Below the pieces are notes generated by a model. The model saw only the letters and a list, made by a program, of their open reading frames with translations. It made no database searches and was not told the DNA's origin. Shown here piece by piece: positions 42,591 to 52,086 of a stretch of DNA of 64,000 nt. How positions within the stretch are numbered: the first letter of the stretch is position 1; each line of letters starts with the position of its first letter. The DNA is taken from assembly GCA_021732485.1 (NCBI GenBank), contig JAKFUV010000002.1, positions 1 to 64,000 on the forward strand. The letters run 5' to 3'. Position numbers and translations under genes: made by a program. Source of the stretch: Hyphomicrobium sp. (GTDB taxonomy: Bacteria; Pseudomonadota; Alphaproteobacteria; Rhizobiales; Hyphomicrobiaceae).

Positions 42591-43328
42591 ATGGCTGACG
42601 AGCGCCACCAGATTTTGATCGTCGAGGATGATTCCGCGGTCCGGCGTCTGTTGCGCACGATGCTGGAAGACGAGGGATATGCGGTCATCGAAGCCCATGG
42701 CGAACGCGACGCGCTTGCTCGTCTCGCCAGTCATGATGTGTCGCTGATCACCCTCGACCTAGGATTGGGCCGCGACAATGGCCTGGCTCTAGCGCAGCGC
42801 ATCCGGGCGCGAAGCGTTGTGCCGATCATCATTGTCAGCGGCAAAGGCAGCGATGTGGACCGCATCGTCGGTCTTGAGATCGGCGCTGACGATTATATCT
42901 CGAAGCCATTTAATGTTCGCGAAGTCTTGGCACGCGTGCGTGCCGTTATGCGCCGGACAGCCTCTGCGGTTCGCACGGGTGACGACTTCGTCGCGCGCCA
43001 GGCATTTCAGTTTGACGGTTGGATCTGCGATCTCGCGGCGCATCGGCTAACCCGCCCGGACGGCATCGACGTCAAATTGACGACGCGCGAGTTCGCCATG
43101 CTCACAGCGTTTCTGCGACGCCCGCAACGGGTGTTATCACGTCATCAGCTCATGGATTTCCTGGGCGACGATGATGCCGACACGCTTGAGCGTGCGATCG
43201 ATACCATCGTCGGGCGATTGCGGCGCAAATTGAAAACAGCCGATGCATCACTGATCGAGACGGTGCGTGGATCGGGTTATATGTTCACTGTAAAAGTAAA
43301 ATCCGTCGAGGCTGATGGTGCGCCATGA
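42591..43328 (+). CDS. OmpR/PhoB-family response regulator
   Basis: A 245-residue regulator. The receiver has EDDS, the phospho-acceptor Asp in LITLDLGL, and the Lys in YISKPFN; the C-terminal winged-helix DNA-binding domain has LTTREFAMLTAFLRRPQRVL, HQLMDFLG and SLIETVRGSGYMF. It shares 52 bases at its 3' end with the convergent histidine kinase gene, and that kinase is its most likely partner. Target genes are not known. Confidence 0.9.
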   Translation: MADERHQILIVEDDSAVRRLLRTMLEDEGYAVIEAHGERDALARLASHDVSLITLDLGLGRDNGLALAQRIRARSVVPIIIVSGKGSDVDRIVGLEIGADDYISKPFNVREVLARVRAVMRRTASAVRTGDDFVARQAFQFDGWICDLAAHRLTRPDGIDVKLTTREFAMLTAFLRRPQRVLSRHQLMDFLGDDDADTLERAIDTIVGRLRRKLKTADASLIETVRGSGYMFTVKVKSVEADGAP

Positions 43329-44455
43329 TCCACATGACGTGGCGAACGACGCGCTCGCGGCACGTAAAGCGTTATCCGAGTGCCGTTTCCCAACGTGCTT
43401 TCGACATCGATCCCGCCGCCGGATTGCAGGAGGAAGCCATGCACCTGTGCTAGGCCGAGCCCCGAGCCGGAGCTGGGTGTCTTGGTCGAAAAATACGGTT
43501 GCAACGCGCGAGCAGCAACGCTCGGCGACATGCCGGCACCTGTATCGGCGCAGATAATTTTTATGTACCGGCCTGGTTGCAGCGGACCGCCGGCGGTTGC
43601 GATGCCGGCGTCGACATCCGCCAATGAAACCGCGATTGAAAATGTTCCGCCACTGGCCATCGCGTCACGTGCATTGCACCAGATGTTTAGCACCGCGCTT
43701 TCGAATTCTGCTCCATCGACATGGGCCATGAATGCGCCAGCAGGCGGTCGCCGCTGTTGATCATAGGTGCTGCCGGTCGCATCGAATACTGCGGCAATCT
43801 TTGCGACGATGTCCGTGTCGGTTGGCTGAAATCGGCGGGCTTGGCCAACGGTCATCAACCGCGCGATCATGCGGGCCGCCATCTCGCAGCCGAGATTTGC
43901 TTCTGACAGCGCGGTACTCGCGCGCGCATCGGTGACGCGCATCGACGCCAGTTCGAGGTTGCCCTTGATGACGGCCAGAACGTTGTTGAAATCATGCGTC
44001 AAGCCGGCGGTGAGACGTGTGATCGCGGCTAGGTTTTCGCCGTCGGCCGAGCCGGATTTCAGCCGATCAACTGGATCGGGCTGGCGAAAAAAAAGCACAA
44101 ATGAAGTTTGATTGACGACGTTTGCCGCTAGCATCGTGGCGCGCACCGCCGTGACCCGATGTCCTCCGTCGCGATGCACGATTTCGACAGGCAGCCAGGG
44201 GGCCGGCGCCGTCTCGGTCGTCGCATCCGTCAATATCCGACGTCGATCGTCTGCATGGCATAAAACGCGATCAATCGATGTGCCGATGACGTCGCCAGCT
44301 GTCCATCCGGTGAATATTGTAAACGCTGCGCTGGTGGCTCTCACCAAGCCCGCGTGATCGACAAGGACCATCGCATCGCCAGTCACTGTCGCTGGGATCA
44401 CGGCTGCGCGTTTGCGCGTCGTGCGCGCCGGTCGCGAGGTGGATTGTGCTGTCAT
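43277..44455 (-). CDS. PAS-domain histidine kinase, convergent with the response regulator
   Basis: A 392-residue kinase from ATG 44455; the frame is open to 44695 but the region upstream looks non-coding. A PAS domain (DAMVLVDHAGLVRATSAAFT) is followed by the H-box LTHDFNNVLAVIKGNLELA, which is of the type seen in NtrB-like and hybrid kinases, and by an ATPase domain with NARDAMASGG, DTGAGM and GSGLGLAQVHGF. No membrane helix. Its last 17 codons lie on the opposite strand to the end of the response regulator gene. The pair probably works together, though divergent kinase/regulator ends are unusual. Confidence 0.85.
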   Translation of the reverse strand: MTAQSTSRPARTTRKRAAVIPATVTGDAMVLVDHAGLVRATSAAFTIFTGWTAGDVIGTSIDRVLCHADDRRRILTDATTETAPAPWLPVEIVHRDGGHRVTAVRATMLAANVVNQTSFVLFFRQPDPVDRLKSGSADGENLAAITRLTAGLTHDFNNVLAVIKGNLELASMRVTDARASTALSEANLGCEMAARMIARLMTVGQARRFQPTDTDIVAKIAAVFDATGSTYDQQRRPPAGAFMAHVDGAEFESAVLNIWCNARDAMASGGTFSIAVSLADVDAGIATAGGPLQPGRYIKIICADTGAGMSPSVAARALQPYFSTKTPSSGSGLGLAQVHGFLLQSGGGIDVESTLGNGTRITLYVPRARRSPRHVDHGAPSASTDFTFTVNI

Positions 44456-44693
44456 CGACCGTTTTCCGTCGTGGCCAGGGCCGTCCCGGGTGCCGGGCCA
44501 CATGTTCACAGCTCGCGTCGCCGCAAGCAAGCCGCCCGCGTTTTGACACACAACGACACACGATCGCCAATCAATCGGCAAGCGATTGGCCGAATAACGG
44601 TTGGCGCAGAATCTGTAGGACAAACATTGGTGGTTGGCGCTTCGGTCCTTCAACCACAGTCGTGCGGTTTGACATTTTGAAGAGGATATTGCC

Positions 44694-45434
44694 ATGACGT
44701 ACCAAGCCAGCTTGTCGGCGGCGCCTGGATTTGCCGGACCGCTCTATGCTCAGGTTGCCAACTATCTGCGGGAGCGGATCACGGCGGCCGAGTGGTCGTC
44801 AGCGGCGCCTATGCCTAATGAGGCTGTGCTCGCCAAGGATATCGGCGTCAGTGTTGGCACGATGCGCAAAGCGCTCGAATTGCTCGAAGGCGAGCGGTTG
44901 ATCCAACGGCGTCAAGGACGCGGAACGTTTGTCATTGAAGCGTCAGACCAGTCCGATGTCGAGCGGTTCGTCACGCTGGTCGCCGACGGCCGCAAACTGA
45001 AAGGCGAGGTCACCGCACTGACCAGTGCTGCAACCACGGCCGATGCTGAGGCGGCAAACCGGCTGGCGATCCGCATCGGCGATCCGGTGGCACGATTTGA
45101 TTTAGCTTGGCGCGCGTCCCACGGTGTGCGGGTGTTTGAGCGCGTTGTGGTGGCGCAATCGCGCTTTCCCGAGATCGAGCGGACGGCCGCCCTGCCGTCG
45201 CCGTTCCTGTTCCCGATCTATCGCCGCGTTTATAAGACCATCGTGCATGCCATCACCGAGCGCACCGACTGTGTACTCCCCGATTTGGCGATGATCGAAA
45301 ATTTGCGGGTCGAGCCCTCGCGGCCGCTGCTGCGTGTCGAGCGATCAGCACGGACACGCACCGGGCAGGTTGTGGAGTGGTCGGTTCGCACCATGCAGCT
45401 TGGTACCGCGCGATATGCCGCCAGCGTCGAGTAA
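44694..45434 (+). CDS. GntR-family transcriptional regulator (HutC/UTRA type)
   Basis: A 246-residue regulator. N-terminal winged helix: LYAQVANYLRERI, MPNEAVLAKDIGVSVGTMRK and GRGTFV are the family landmarks. The C-terminal UTRA domain (about 90-240) binds a small effector. It is divergent from the PAS kinase gene, and the 238-base gap between them, where no clear palindrome is visible, must hold both promoters. Its effector and target genes cannot be named from sequence. Confidence 0.9.
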   Translation: MTYQASLSAAPGFAGPLYAQVANYLRERITAAEWSSAAPMPNEAVLAKDIGVSVGTMRKALELLEGERLIQRRQGRGTFVIEASDQSDVERFVTLVADGRKLKGEVTALTSAATTADAEAANRLAIRIGDPVARFDLAWRASHGVRVFERVVVAQSRFPEIERTAALPSPFLFPIYRRVYKTIVHAITERTDCVLPDLAMIENLRVEPSRPLLRVERSARTRTGQVVEWSVRTMQLGTARYAASVE

Positions 45435-45478
45435 TTCAACGCCTAGCGGTGCAGCGTCAGTGCAATCGGCGGCAGCAA

Positions 45479-46219
45479 CTACAATTCAGTGCCGCGCCCG
45501 TCGAACACATAACCGGCACCACGAACCGTGCGGATCGGATCGTGCTCGTTGCCGCGAATGAGAGACTTGCGCAGCCGACCGATGTGAACATCGACCGTCC
45601 GTTCGTCGATTTCGGAGGTCTGACCCCACACGCGATCCAGCAACTGGCCACGCGATAGAACGCGGCGCGGGCTCTCCATAAAGACTTCCAGCATGCGGTA
45701 TTCGGTCGGTCCAAGTCGAATTTCGCGCGCTCCCCGTGTGACCTTGTGCGCTTGTCGATCAAGGACGATTTCGCCTGAAACGAGGATGTCGCTCATGCGT
45801 TCCGGCGACGCGCGGCGCAGCAAGGCTTTAATGCGGGCCATCAATTCCTGCACCGAAAACGGCTTGGTCACGTAATCGTCGGCGCCTGTGGTCAAGCCGC
45901 GAACCCGATCCGCCTCTTCGCCGCGCGCGGTCAGCAGCAAAATCGGCAAATTTGACGTGTCCGTTCTCTTTCTCAGGCGACGGCAAAGTTCGATGCCCGA
46001 GATTTTCGGGATCATCCAATCGAGAATGGCCAAGTCGAACGACTGCTCCGAGAGCATCAGTTCAGCTTCTTCGCCGTCACTCGCATGCGTAACGTCGTAG
46101 CCTTCGGCCTCAAGATTGTACTTGATCAGCTCGGCAAGCGAGGATTCGTCTTCGACGACAAGAATTTTAGCGGGCATGGAGCGACTGCTGGATGGAGCGT
46201 GTTGGGCTAAAGTCGTCAT
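45479..46219 (-). CDS. phoB: Phosphate regulon response regulator PhoB
   Basis: A 246-residue OmpR-family regulator. ILVVEDESSLAELI, LAILDWMIPKISG (phospho-acceptor Asp) and DDYVTKPFS are in the receiver; LGPTEYRMLEVFMESPRRVL and VDVHIGRLRKSL are in the DNA-binding domain and match PhoB. Its start overlaps the phoU stop by 4 bases; a start at MPAKILVVED (46177) is also plausible. Last gene of the pho operon. It activates phosphate-starvation genes when phosphorylated by PhoR. Confidence 0.95.
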   Translation of the reverse strand: MTTLAQHAPSSSRSMPAKILVVEDESSLAELIKYNLEAEGYDVTHASDGEEAELMLSEQSFDLAILDWMIPKISGIELCRRLRKRTDTSNLPILLLTARGEEADRVRGLTTGADDYVTKPFSVQELMARIKALLRRASPERMSDILVSGEIVLDRQAHKVTRGAREIRLGPTEYRMLEVFMESPRRVLSRGQLLDRVWGQTSEIDERTVDVHIGRLRKSLIRGNEHDPIRTVRGAGYVFDGRGTEL

Positions 46220-46932
46220 GAGTGCGGCACGGTGATGAGTGTTGACGAGGTCTGGTCATCCTTCGGACGATCATCCGTGATCGCCTGACCGGTGACGAGA
46301 TAGTGAACGTTCTCGGCAATGTTAGTGGTGTGATCGCCGATCCGTTCAATATTTTTGGCTCCAAAGAGGAAGTGCGTGCACAAACCGATATTGCGCGGAT
46401 CTTCCATCATGTAGGTGAGGAGCTCGCGAAACAATGAATTGTACATCGCGTCGACCTGCTGGTCACTTCTCCATACCTGCAAAGCTTTTTCCACATTGCG
46501 CTCCGCCAGCGCGTCGAGAACGTGCTTCAATTGCGCCTGGACCATCTCGGTCATGTGGCGCATGCCCGTCATCAGTGGTTTTGGATGACTTTCGCCAGCG
46601 ATGGCAAACGCGCGCTTGGCGATATTCTTGGACAAGTCGCCGATGCGTTCCAGATCGCCCGCAATCTTGAGAACCGTCATGATATGGCGCAAATCGTTGG
46701 CGATCGGCTGGCGCTTGGCAATCATCTCGATGACCTGCTCCTGCAGCTCGCGTTCAAGCTGGTCGATCGTGGCATCACTGGCGACGGCTGATTCAGCCAG
46801 TTTCGGATCGCGCCGTTCGAGTGCGCCAAGCGCTTGCACCAGAAGCTTTTCAGCACAGCCACCCATTTGCGCGATGCGCCGATCGAGCAGCTTCAGCTCA
46901 TCCTCGTAGGATTTAACGATATGCTCGTTCAT
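46216..46932 (-). CDS. phoU: Phosphate transport regulator PhoU
   Basis: A 238-residue helical protein made of two PhoU domains: MNEHIVKSYEDELKLL, then the conserved KIAGDLERIGDLSKNIAKRA and FGAKNIERIGDHTTNIAENV repeats with their E..D metal-binding residues. It negatively regulates PhoR when phosphate is plentiful by linking it to PstB. Start at 46932 chosen from homology; a start 4 codons upstream is open. Between pstB and phoB. Confidence 0.95.
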   Translation of the reverse strand: MNEHIVKSYEDELKLLDRRIAQMGGCAEKLLVQALGALERRDPKLAESAVASDATIDQLERELQEQVIEMIAKRQPIANDLRHIMTVLKIAGDLERIGDLSKNIAKRAFAIAGESHPKPLMTGMRHMTEMVQAQLKHVLDALAERNVEKALQVWRSDQQVDAMYNSLFRELLTYMMEDPRNIGLCTHFLFGAKNIERIGDHTTNIAENVHYLVTGQAITDDRPKDDQTSSTLITVPHS

Positions 46933-46960
46933 TTGCCGTTCCAATCATCGAAAAATGCGT

Positions 46961-47797
46961 TCAACCGAACCGGCCGGTGATGTAGTCCTGGGTCCGCTGG
47001 TCTTTCGGGTTGCTGAAAATCGTCTTTGTCGAGTCTTCCTCGACAAGGGTCCCCAGATGGAAGAAGGCCGTGCGTTGCGAGACGCGTGCGGCCTGCTGCA
47101 TAGAATGGGTCACGATGATGATGCAAAAGTTGGAGCGCAATTCGTCGATCAAGGTCTCGACCTTTGCCGTTGCTATCGGATCGAGGGCCGAGCATGGCTC
47201 GTCCATCAAGATGATGTCTGGGTTCACGGCAATGGCGCGGGCGATGCAAAGCCGCTGCTGCTGGCCACCGGAAAGTCCCGTGCCTGAGTCCTGCAGCCGG
47301 TCTTTCACTTCGTTCCACAACGCCGCCTTTTCGAGGCTGCTCTGCACGACGTCGTCCATCTCAGCTTTGTTCGCCGTCAAACCATGAATGCGGGGACCGT
47401 AGGCAACGTTTTCGTAGATTGACTTCGGAAATGGATTTGGCTTTTGGAACACCATACCGACGCGGGCGCGCAACTGGACGACGTCAAGGCTGCGATCGTA
47501 AATGTCCTGGTCGTCGATCGTGATTTTCCCGGTGACGCGGCACGACGCGATGGTGTCGTTCATCCGGTTGATGCAACGCAGAAACGTAGACTTGCCGCAG
47601 CCAGACGGGCCGATGAATGCCATCACGCCACGATCCGGGATCTCGACATTGACAGCCTTCAAGGCATGTTTGTCGCCGTAATAGACGTTGACGTCGCGGG
47701 CCAAGACCTTAGCTGGCTTTGCCCCCGCAGTGAGATGCGCGGTGCGAGCGGCTTCGACCCGTTCGATTGCAGATAAGTCCACAGTTGAATTCTCCAT
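46961..47797 (-). CDS. pstB: Phosphate ABC transporter ATP-binding protein PstB
   Basis: A 278-residue ATPase: Walker [10 protein letters not shown], signature [16 protein letters not shown], Walker [13 protein letters not shown], and [20 protein letters not shown] typical of PstB. It powers phosphate uptake and, with PhoU, signals phosphate status. ATG 47797 (MENSTVDLS) lies 5 bases after the pstA stop; the open frame upstream to 47932 is inside pstA. Confidence 0.96.
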   Translation of the reverse strand: MENSTVDLSAIERVEAARTAHLTAGAKPAKVLARDVNVYYGDKHALKAVNVEIPDRGVMAFIGPSGCGKSTFLRCINRMNDTIASCRVTGKITIDDQDIYDRSLDVVQLRARVGMVFQKPNPFPKSIYENVAYGPRIHGLTANKAEMDDVVQSSLEKAALWNEVKDRLQDSGTGLSGGQQQRLCIARAIAVNPDIILMDEPCSALDPIATAKVETLIDELRSNFCIIIVTHSMQQAARVSQRTAFFHLGTLVEEDSTKTIFSNPKDQRTQDYITGRFG

Positions 47798-47802
47798 CAC
47801 AA

Positions 47803-49434
47803 TCACCACCGACGTTCGAATTTGTTGCGCAGCCAAATGGCGGCGCCATTCATCGCGAAAAGGAAGCCCAGCAGCACCACGATCGCCGCAGCCGTACGCT
47901 GTTGAAATGCCGCTTCCGGCAAATCCGACCAAAGGTAAATCTGCACCGGCAAGACGGTCGCCGCATCCGAAATGTTCGTCGGGACGTCGACGATGAACGC
48001 GACCATGCCAATCATCAGCAACGGTGCCGTCTCACCGAGCGCGTGCGCCATGCCGATAATGGTGCCGGTCATGATGCCGGGCATGGCCAGCGGCAAGACA
48101 TGATGGAACACGGCCTGCTGCTGCGAAGCGCCAAGGCCGATCGCGGCCTCGCGGATCGACGGCGGCACGGCTTTGATCGCTGCCCGCGCCGAAATGATGA
48201 TTGTTGGCAGGACCAGCAGCGCCAACACCAAACCACCGACCAGCGGCGCCGATCGCGGCAGATTGAAGTAATTCAAAAACACCGCCAATCCCAGCAATCC
48301 GAACACGATCGAGGGTACTGCTGCGAGATTATTGATGTTGACCTCAATGATATCGGTCAGCCAATTTTTCGGCGCGAATTCCTCCAGATAGATGGCGGCA
48401 AGCACACCGATCGGCAGGCAAAGAATGAGCGTTACGAATAGTGTCAACGCCGTGCCGATCAGCGCCCCGCGAATGCCGGCGAGTTCAGGCTCGCGACTGT
48501 CGCCGGACGTGAAAAAGCGCCAGTTGAAACCGCGTTCGATAGCGCCGGCGGACTTAATCTTATCGATGAAAACGATTTCCTGATCGGAGATGCGGCGGCG
48601 GCTTTCAGGCTGGGCGTAAGTTGTTAAATTCCAACTGCCGGTCTTGGCGGGCGAGACGCTGGAGAGCGGTAGCAGCACTGGCCCCGTGAGCGTATTAGCG
48701 GTCGCCTTGACCACTTTGACAGCGCCGCCGTTGACGTAGACGACGCGGCTTGGGATGCGACCGTCCAAAACATGGGCCCCGGCTTCAGCATCAGCCGAAA
48801 TACCTTCACGCTCAAGCTCAGCAATCAGCGCCGCAAACGACTGATCAGCCGCCGTCAGCGTAATGTCGCCTTTAACGTCGCTCGGCGTTAATTCGGCAAC
48901 GCCGGCAGCGGTCGTATAACGGCCTGTGTCGCCCTTCAAATACAGATCGACGTCATCGGAAAACAGCATCGGTGTTTTGATCGTTGTTCCGATGATGGAC
49001 GGATCAGCGATAACGAGAGCCCGCAAATCGTCGGCAGCCCCGCTGCTGAGCAGGCCTGTCAGAGCCTTGCGCGCGCTCCGCCCTTCGATGCCCGGAATGA
49101 CCGTCGTGATCGCCGCGCGCGTGAGGCTTGCGTAATCGGCGGAGCGGAGGGTGTCGGCATTGCGCTTGCCGTCGGGATCGACGACAGCTGCATCGACGAG
49201 CACACTCATCACAGCGCGGTGCTCGGAGAAGGCTGGCAGCGACTTCACAATAATACTCGTCAGCAGCATCACCAGAAATAGCGCCGTGAGCGCTAACGCA
49301 CCGATGCCAAGCGCCTTAAACGTCCGTTCTGATGCGTAGCGACGACGCACTCGTGCCGCCGCCACATCAGGCGGAATGGCGCGACGTCGTGCTGGCGGCA
49401 ATTGCGTCGGTAAAGTTGAGGTCGCGTCAGTCAT
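47803..49434 (-). CDS. pstA: Phosphate ABC transporter permease PstA with N-terminal extension
   Basis: A 543-residue permease. After a first helix ([20 protein letters not shown]), an extra periplasmic domain of about 250 residues (DUF3333-like) is inserted; the permease domain then has the usual helices ([20 protein letters not shown], then [20 protein letters not shown], the EAA loop that contacts PstB). The long form is common in Alphaproteobacteria. Start overlaps the pstC stop by 8 bases. Confidence 0.93.
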   Translation of the reverse strand: MTDATSTLPTQLPPARRRAIPPDVAAARVRRRYASERTFKALGIGALALTALFLVMLLTSIIVKSLPAFSEHRAVMSVLVDAAVVDPDGKRNADTLRSADYASLTRAAITTVIPGIEGRSARKALTGLLSSGAADDLRALVIADPSIIGTTIKTPMLFSDDVDLYLKGDTGRYTTAAGVAELTPSDVKGDITLTAADQSFAALIAELEREGISADAEAGAHVLDGRIPSRVVYVNGGAVKVVKATANTLTGPVLLPLSSVSPAKTGSWNLTTYAQPESRRRISDQEIVFIDKIKSAGAIERGFNWRFFTSGDSREPELAGIRGALIGTALTLFVTLILCLPIGVLAAIYLEEFAPKNWLTDIIEVNINNLAAVPSIVFGLLGLAVFLNYFNLPRSAPLVGGLVLALLVLPTIIISARAAIKAVPPSIREAAIGLGASQQQAVFHHVLPLAMPGIMTGTIIGMAHALGETAPLLMIGMVAFIVDVPTNISDAATVLPVQIYLWSDLPEAAFQQRTAAAIVVLLGFLFAMNGAAIWLRNKFERRW

Positions 49435-50815
49435 ATTGCTCTCGATACTTTCTCACGATGCGCAGTGCGATGATGTTCAAAATCAGCGTGATGAAGAACA
49501 ACACAAAGCCGAGTGCGAAGGCGGCAAGCGTTTTGGCGCTATCGAACTCCTGGTCGCCAACCAGGATCGTTTTGATTTGAACCGTGATCGTCGTCACCGC
49601 GTCGAGCGGATTGAGGGTCAAGTTTGCGGCAAGGCCTGCCGCCATGACGACGATCATCGTCTCTCCGATCGCGCGACTCATTGCCAGCATGAAGGCTGAA
49701 ACGATGCCGGGCAAAGCCGCCGGCAAGACGACCTGTTTAATGGCCTCGGATTTGGTTGCGCCGAGCGCGTAGGCGCCATCACGAAGCGATTGCGGCACGG
49801 CGTTCATTACGTCGTCGGAAAGCGACGAAATGAACGGAATGATCATCATGCCCATGACAAGGCCGGCGGCGAGCGCCGACTCGCTCGCCACATCAAGTCC
49901 CAGTGCTTCGCCCCAGCCACGAATGTATGGCGCGACCGTCAGCGCCGCGAAAAAGCCGAGCACGACGGTTGGGACGCCGGCGAGAATCTCGAGCACCGGT
50001 TTGGCATATCGGCGCATGCGAGGAGATGCATATTCCGCCAGGTAAATCGCCGACAGCAAACCGAGTGGTCCAGCCACGCACATCGCTATGGCGGTGATGA
50101 GCAGGGTGCCCGTCAAAAGTGGCACAAAGCCATAGGCGGATTTGATGTCGCCTTGATCGGCGCGCATCGCCTGCTGAGGGTTCCATTCGGTGCCGAACAG
50201 GAAGTCGAAGACGCCCGGGCGGCCTTTGATATTGGGATCGAAGAAGAAGCGAATGGTTTCCGTCAGCACCGATGCGACGATGCCGATCGTCGTCAAAACA
50301 GCGACGCCGGCGCAGGCCAGCAAAATGACGCGGACCACGCTCTCGAAATGGTTGCGGGCTCGAAATGGGCCGGAGACCAGCCGCAGCGACGCTGCAATGC
50401 CCAGCAAAGCAGCTGCGAGGCCGATGGATAGCAGCAAGTAATCGCCCGTCGTGCGCCACGCAGAGTAGGTGTCGGCGGCAGCACGCAACGTGTCGCTGAC
50501 ATCGCCGCTACGCTGGCCTGCAGCAAGGTTCTTGATCTCGCGCAACGCCGACCCGGCTTGAAGAGCGTCATTGCGAGTTTCGGCCGGAAAATTTGTCAGC
50601 GCGTTTGACGCGGCGAATTGACTGACGAGAGGCGTGCCGACGGCCCAGATTAGAAGCATTGGGACGATGACAAGCGAAATCGCCAGGAGGCCATGATAGG
50701 CCGGCAGCGAGTGCAGCCTCACGCCGGTCGAACTCAGCGCCACTGATCGACGCGACGCGAGCACGTAGGCCGAGAGCGTCAACAGCGCCAAGGCTGTAAA
50801 ATAGACAACCGTCAT
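49427..50815 (-). CDS. pstC: Phosphate ABC transporter permease PstC
   Basis: A 462-residue permease with about 8 helices. It carries a longer periplasmic N-terminal part than E. coli PstC. AGVPTVVLGFFAALTVAPYI and the EAA loop (DGAYALGATKSEAIKQVVLP) identify it. Start chosen at ATG 50815 (MTVVYFTALALL). It follows pstS after a hairpin, which may lower expression of the permease genes relative to pstS. Confidence 0.93.
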   Translation of the reverse strand: MTVVYFTALALLTLSAYVLASRRSVALSSTGVRLHSLPAYHGLLAISLVIVPMLLIWAVGTPLVSQFAASNALTNFPAETRNDALQAGSALREIKNLAAGQRSGDVSDTLRAAADTYSAWRTTGDYLLLSIGLAAALLGIAASLRLVSGPFRARNHFESVVRVILLACAGVAVLTTIGIVASVLTETIRFFFDPNIKGRPGVFDFLFGTEWNPQQAMRADQGDIKSAYGFVPLLTGTLLITAIAMCVAGPLGLLSAIYLAEYASPRMRRYAKPVLEILAGVPTVVLGFFAALTVAPYIRGWGEALGLDVASESALAAGLVMGMMIIPFISSLSDDVMNAVPQSLRDGAYALGATKSEAIKQVVLPAALPGIVSAFMLAMSRAIGETMIVVMAAGLAANLTLNPLDAVTTITVQIKTILVGDQEFDSAKTLAAFALGFVLFFITLILNIIALRIVRKYREQYD

Positions 50816-50840
50816 AAGAATCTCGCGCGAAAAGGAGGTT

Positions 50841-50870
50841 GGCAGCCGAGCCACTTCAGGCACGGCTGCC
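50841..50870 (-). terminator. pstS-pstC intergenic hairpin (partial terminator / mRNA stabiliser)
   Basis: A stem of 8 bp (ggcagccg / cggctgcc), one mismatch and 3 more bp (gcc/ggc), with loop acttca, located 14 bases after the pstS stop codon on the minus strand. Only four T follow, not directly, so it is more likely an attenuator that leaves high pstS and lower pstCAB expression than a strong terminator. Confidence 0.7.
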
Positions 50871-50884
50871 AGAAAACGAGAGGC

Positions 50885-51949
50885 TTACTTCAGCGTGCTG
50901 CCATCGAGCAAAGTCATGGCCGTCGCAGCTGCGCGGACCTTGTCCGTTGCTTCCTTTGGCAGCGAGACCAGCCCTTTCTTGGCCAGATAGCCGTCTTCGC
51001 CAAGGGCTTTGTCGGAGACGTATTCGGCGACGAATTTATCGAGACCTGGGATCACACCGACGTGCTGCTTTTTGATGTAAATATAGAGGTCGCGAGCACC
51101 TTTGTATTTGCCGCCCGAGATGTTGTAGTAGTTCGGCTCCACGCCTTCGATTTTCACGCCTTCAATCTTGGCGGTGTTTTCTTCGAGGAACGAATACCCG
51201 AACACCCCAAAGGCGTTTTTGTTACCTTCCAGCTTTTGGACGATGACGTTGTCGTTCTCGCCGGCTTCGACATAGGCGCCGTCTTTGCGGATCGACTTCC
51301 AGACCTTCTCGAAATCCTTCGTCTTGTTGGCTTCGTCCGCCTTCTTCAGAGCTTTCAATGAGTCAAAGTCTTCAGCGCCCTTTTCCATGAACAATTCATG
51401 GAAGCTGTCGCGCGTGCCGGACGTCGGTGGTGGACCTAGCACTTCGATTTTGACGGCTGGCAGCGAGGCGTCGACTTCCGACCACAGCTTGTAAGGGTTG
51501 GCGATCAGCTTGCCATCCTTGTCCGGCACTTGCTCGGCGAGCGCCATGAACACCTGCTTGCGCGTCATCTCGACGGGTTTGGCACCCTTGAGATGGGCGA
51601 TGGTCAGACCGTCGATGCCGACTTTGATTTCGACGATCTCGGTGACGCCATTCTTGGCGCACAATTCAAATTCTGATTTCTTCATCCGGCGCGATGCGTT
51701 GGTTGCATCCGGTTTGTCTTCGCCGACGCCCTCGCAAAAGATCTTCATGCCGCCGCCGGTGCCGGTCGATTCGACAATCGGGGTCTTGCCACCGGACTTG
51801 CCAAACTGTTCAGCGACAGCCGTCGTGAACGGATAAACGGTTGACGATCCGACAATGCGGATCTGATCGCGGGCGGCAGCAGCGCCCGAAAATGCGACAA
51901 CAGATGCAGCAACCAGCGCCGCTGAACTCGCCTGCTTCAAGATTGACAC
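50885..51949 (-). CDS. pstS: Phosphate-binding periplasmic protein PstS
   Basis: A 354-residue protein with a signal peptide (LKQASSAALVAASVVAFSGA, cut after AAA). The phosphate-binding segments IVGSSTVYPFTTAVAEQFGK and STGTGGGMKIFCEGVG begin the mature protein and TSGTRDSFHELFM supplies the second lobe. It delivers phosphate to PstCA. A promoter region of 137 bases separates it from phoR. Confidence 0.94.
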   Translation of the reverse strand: MSILKQASSAALVAASVVAFSGAAAARDQIRIVGSSTVYPFTTAVAEQFGKSGGKTPIVESTGTGGGMKIFCEGVGEDKPDATNASRRMKKSEFELCAKNGVTEIVEIKVGIDGLTIAHLKGAKPVEMTRKQVFMALAEQVPDKDGKLIANPYKLWSEVDASLPAVKIEVLGPPPTSGTRDSFHELFMEKGAEDFDSLKALKKADEANKTKDFEKVWKSIRKDGAYVEAGENDNVIVQKLEGNKNAFGVFGYSFLEENTAKIEGVKIEGVEPNYYNISGGKYKGARDLYIYIKKQHVGVIPGLDKFVAEYVSDKALGEDGYLAKKGLVSLPKEATDKVRAAATAMTLLDGSTLK

Positions 51950-52086
51950 GAAAATTCTCCCTCATTCAGTTTCGGCCCGAGGTCGCCTAGCAATACCCCA
52001 TGGCCCGGCGCCTCGACGCCTGCGAGGTTTCTAAGCCGTTGATGCAATGTATTTGTGACAAATCAAAGCATTGAAAAATATATGAA

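Noticed and set aside
43315..43557. Small plus-strand frame after the response regulator
   Set aside because: It lies fully antisense to the histidine kinase gene, with no ribosome site.
52042..52062. A Pho box upstream of pstS
   Set aside because: One half-site-like TTGTCAC is present on the minus strand, but the second half at the right spacing does not match CTGTCAT, so I do not list it.
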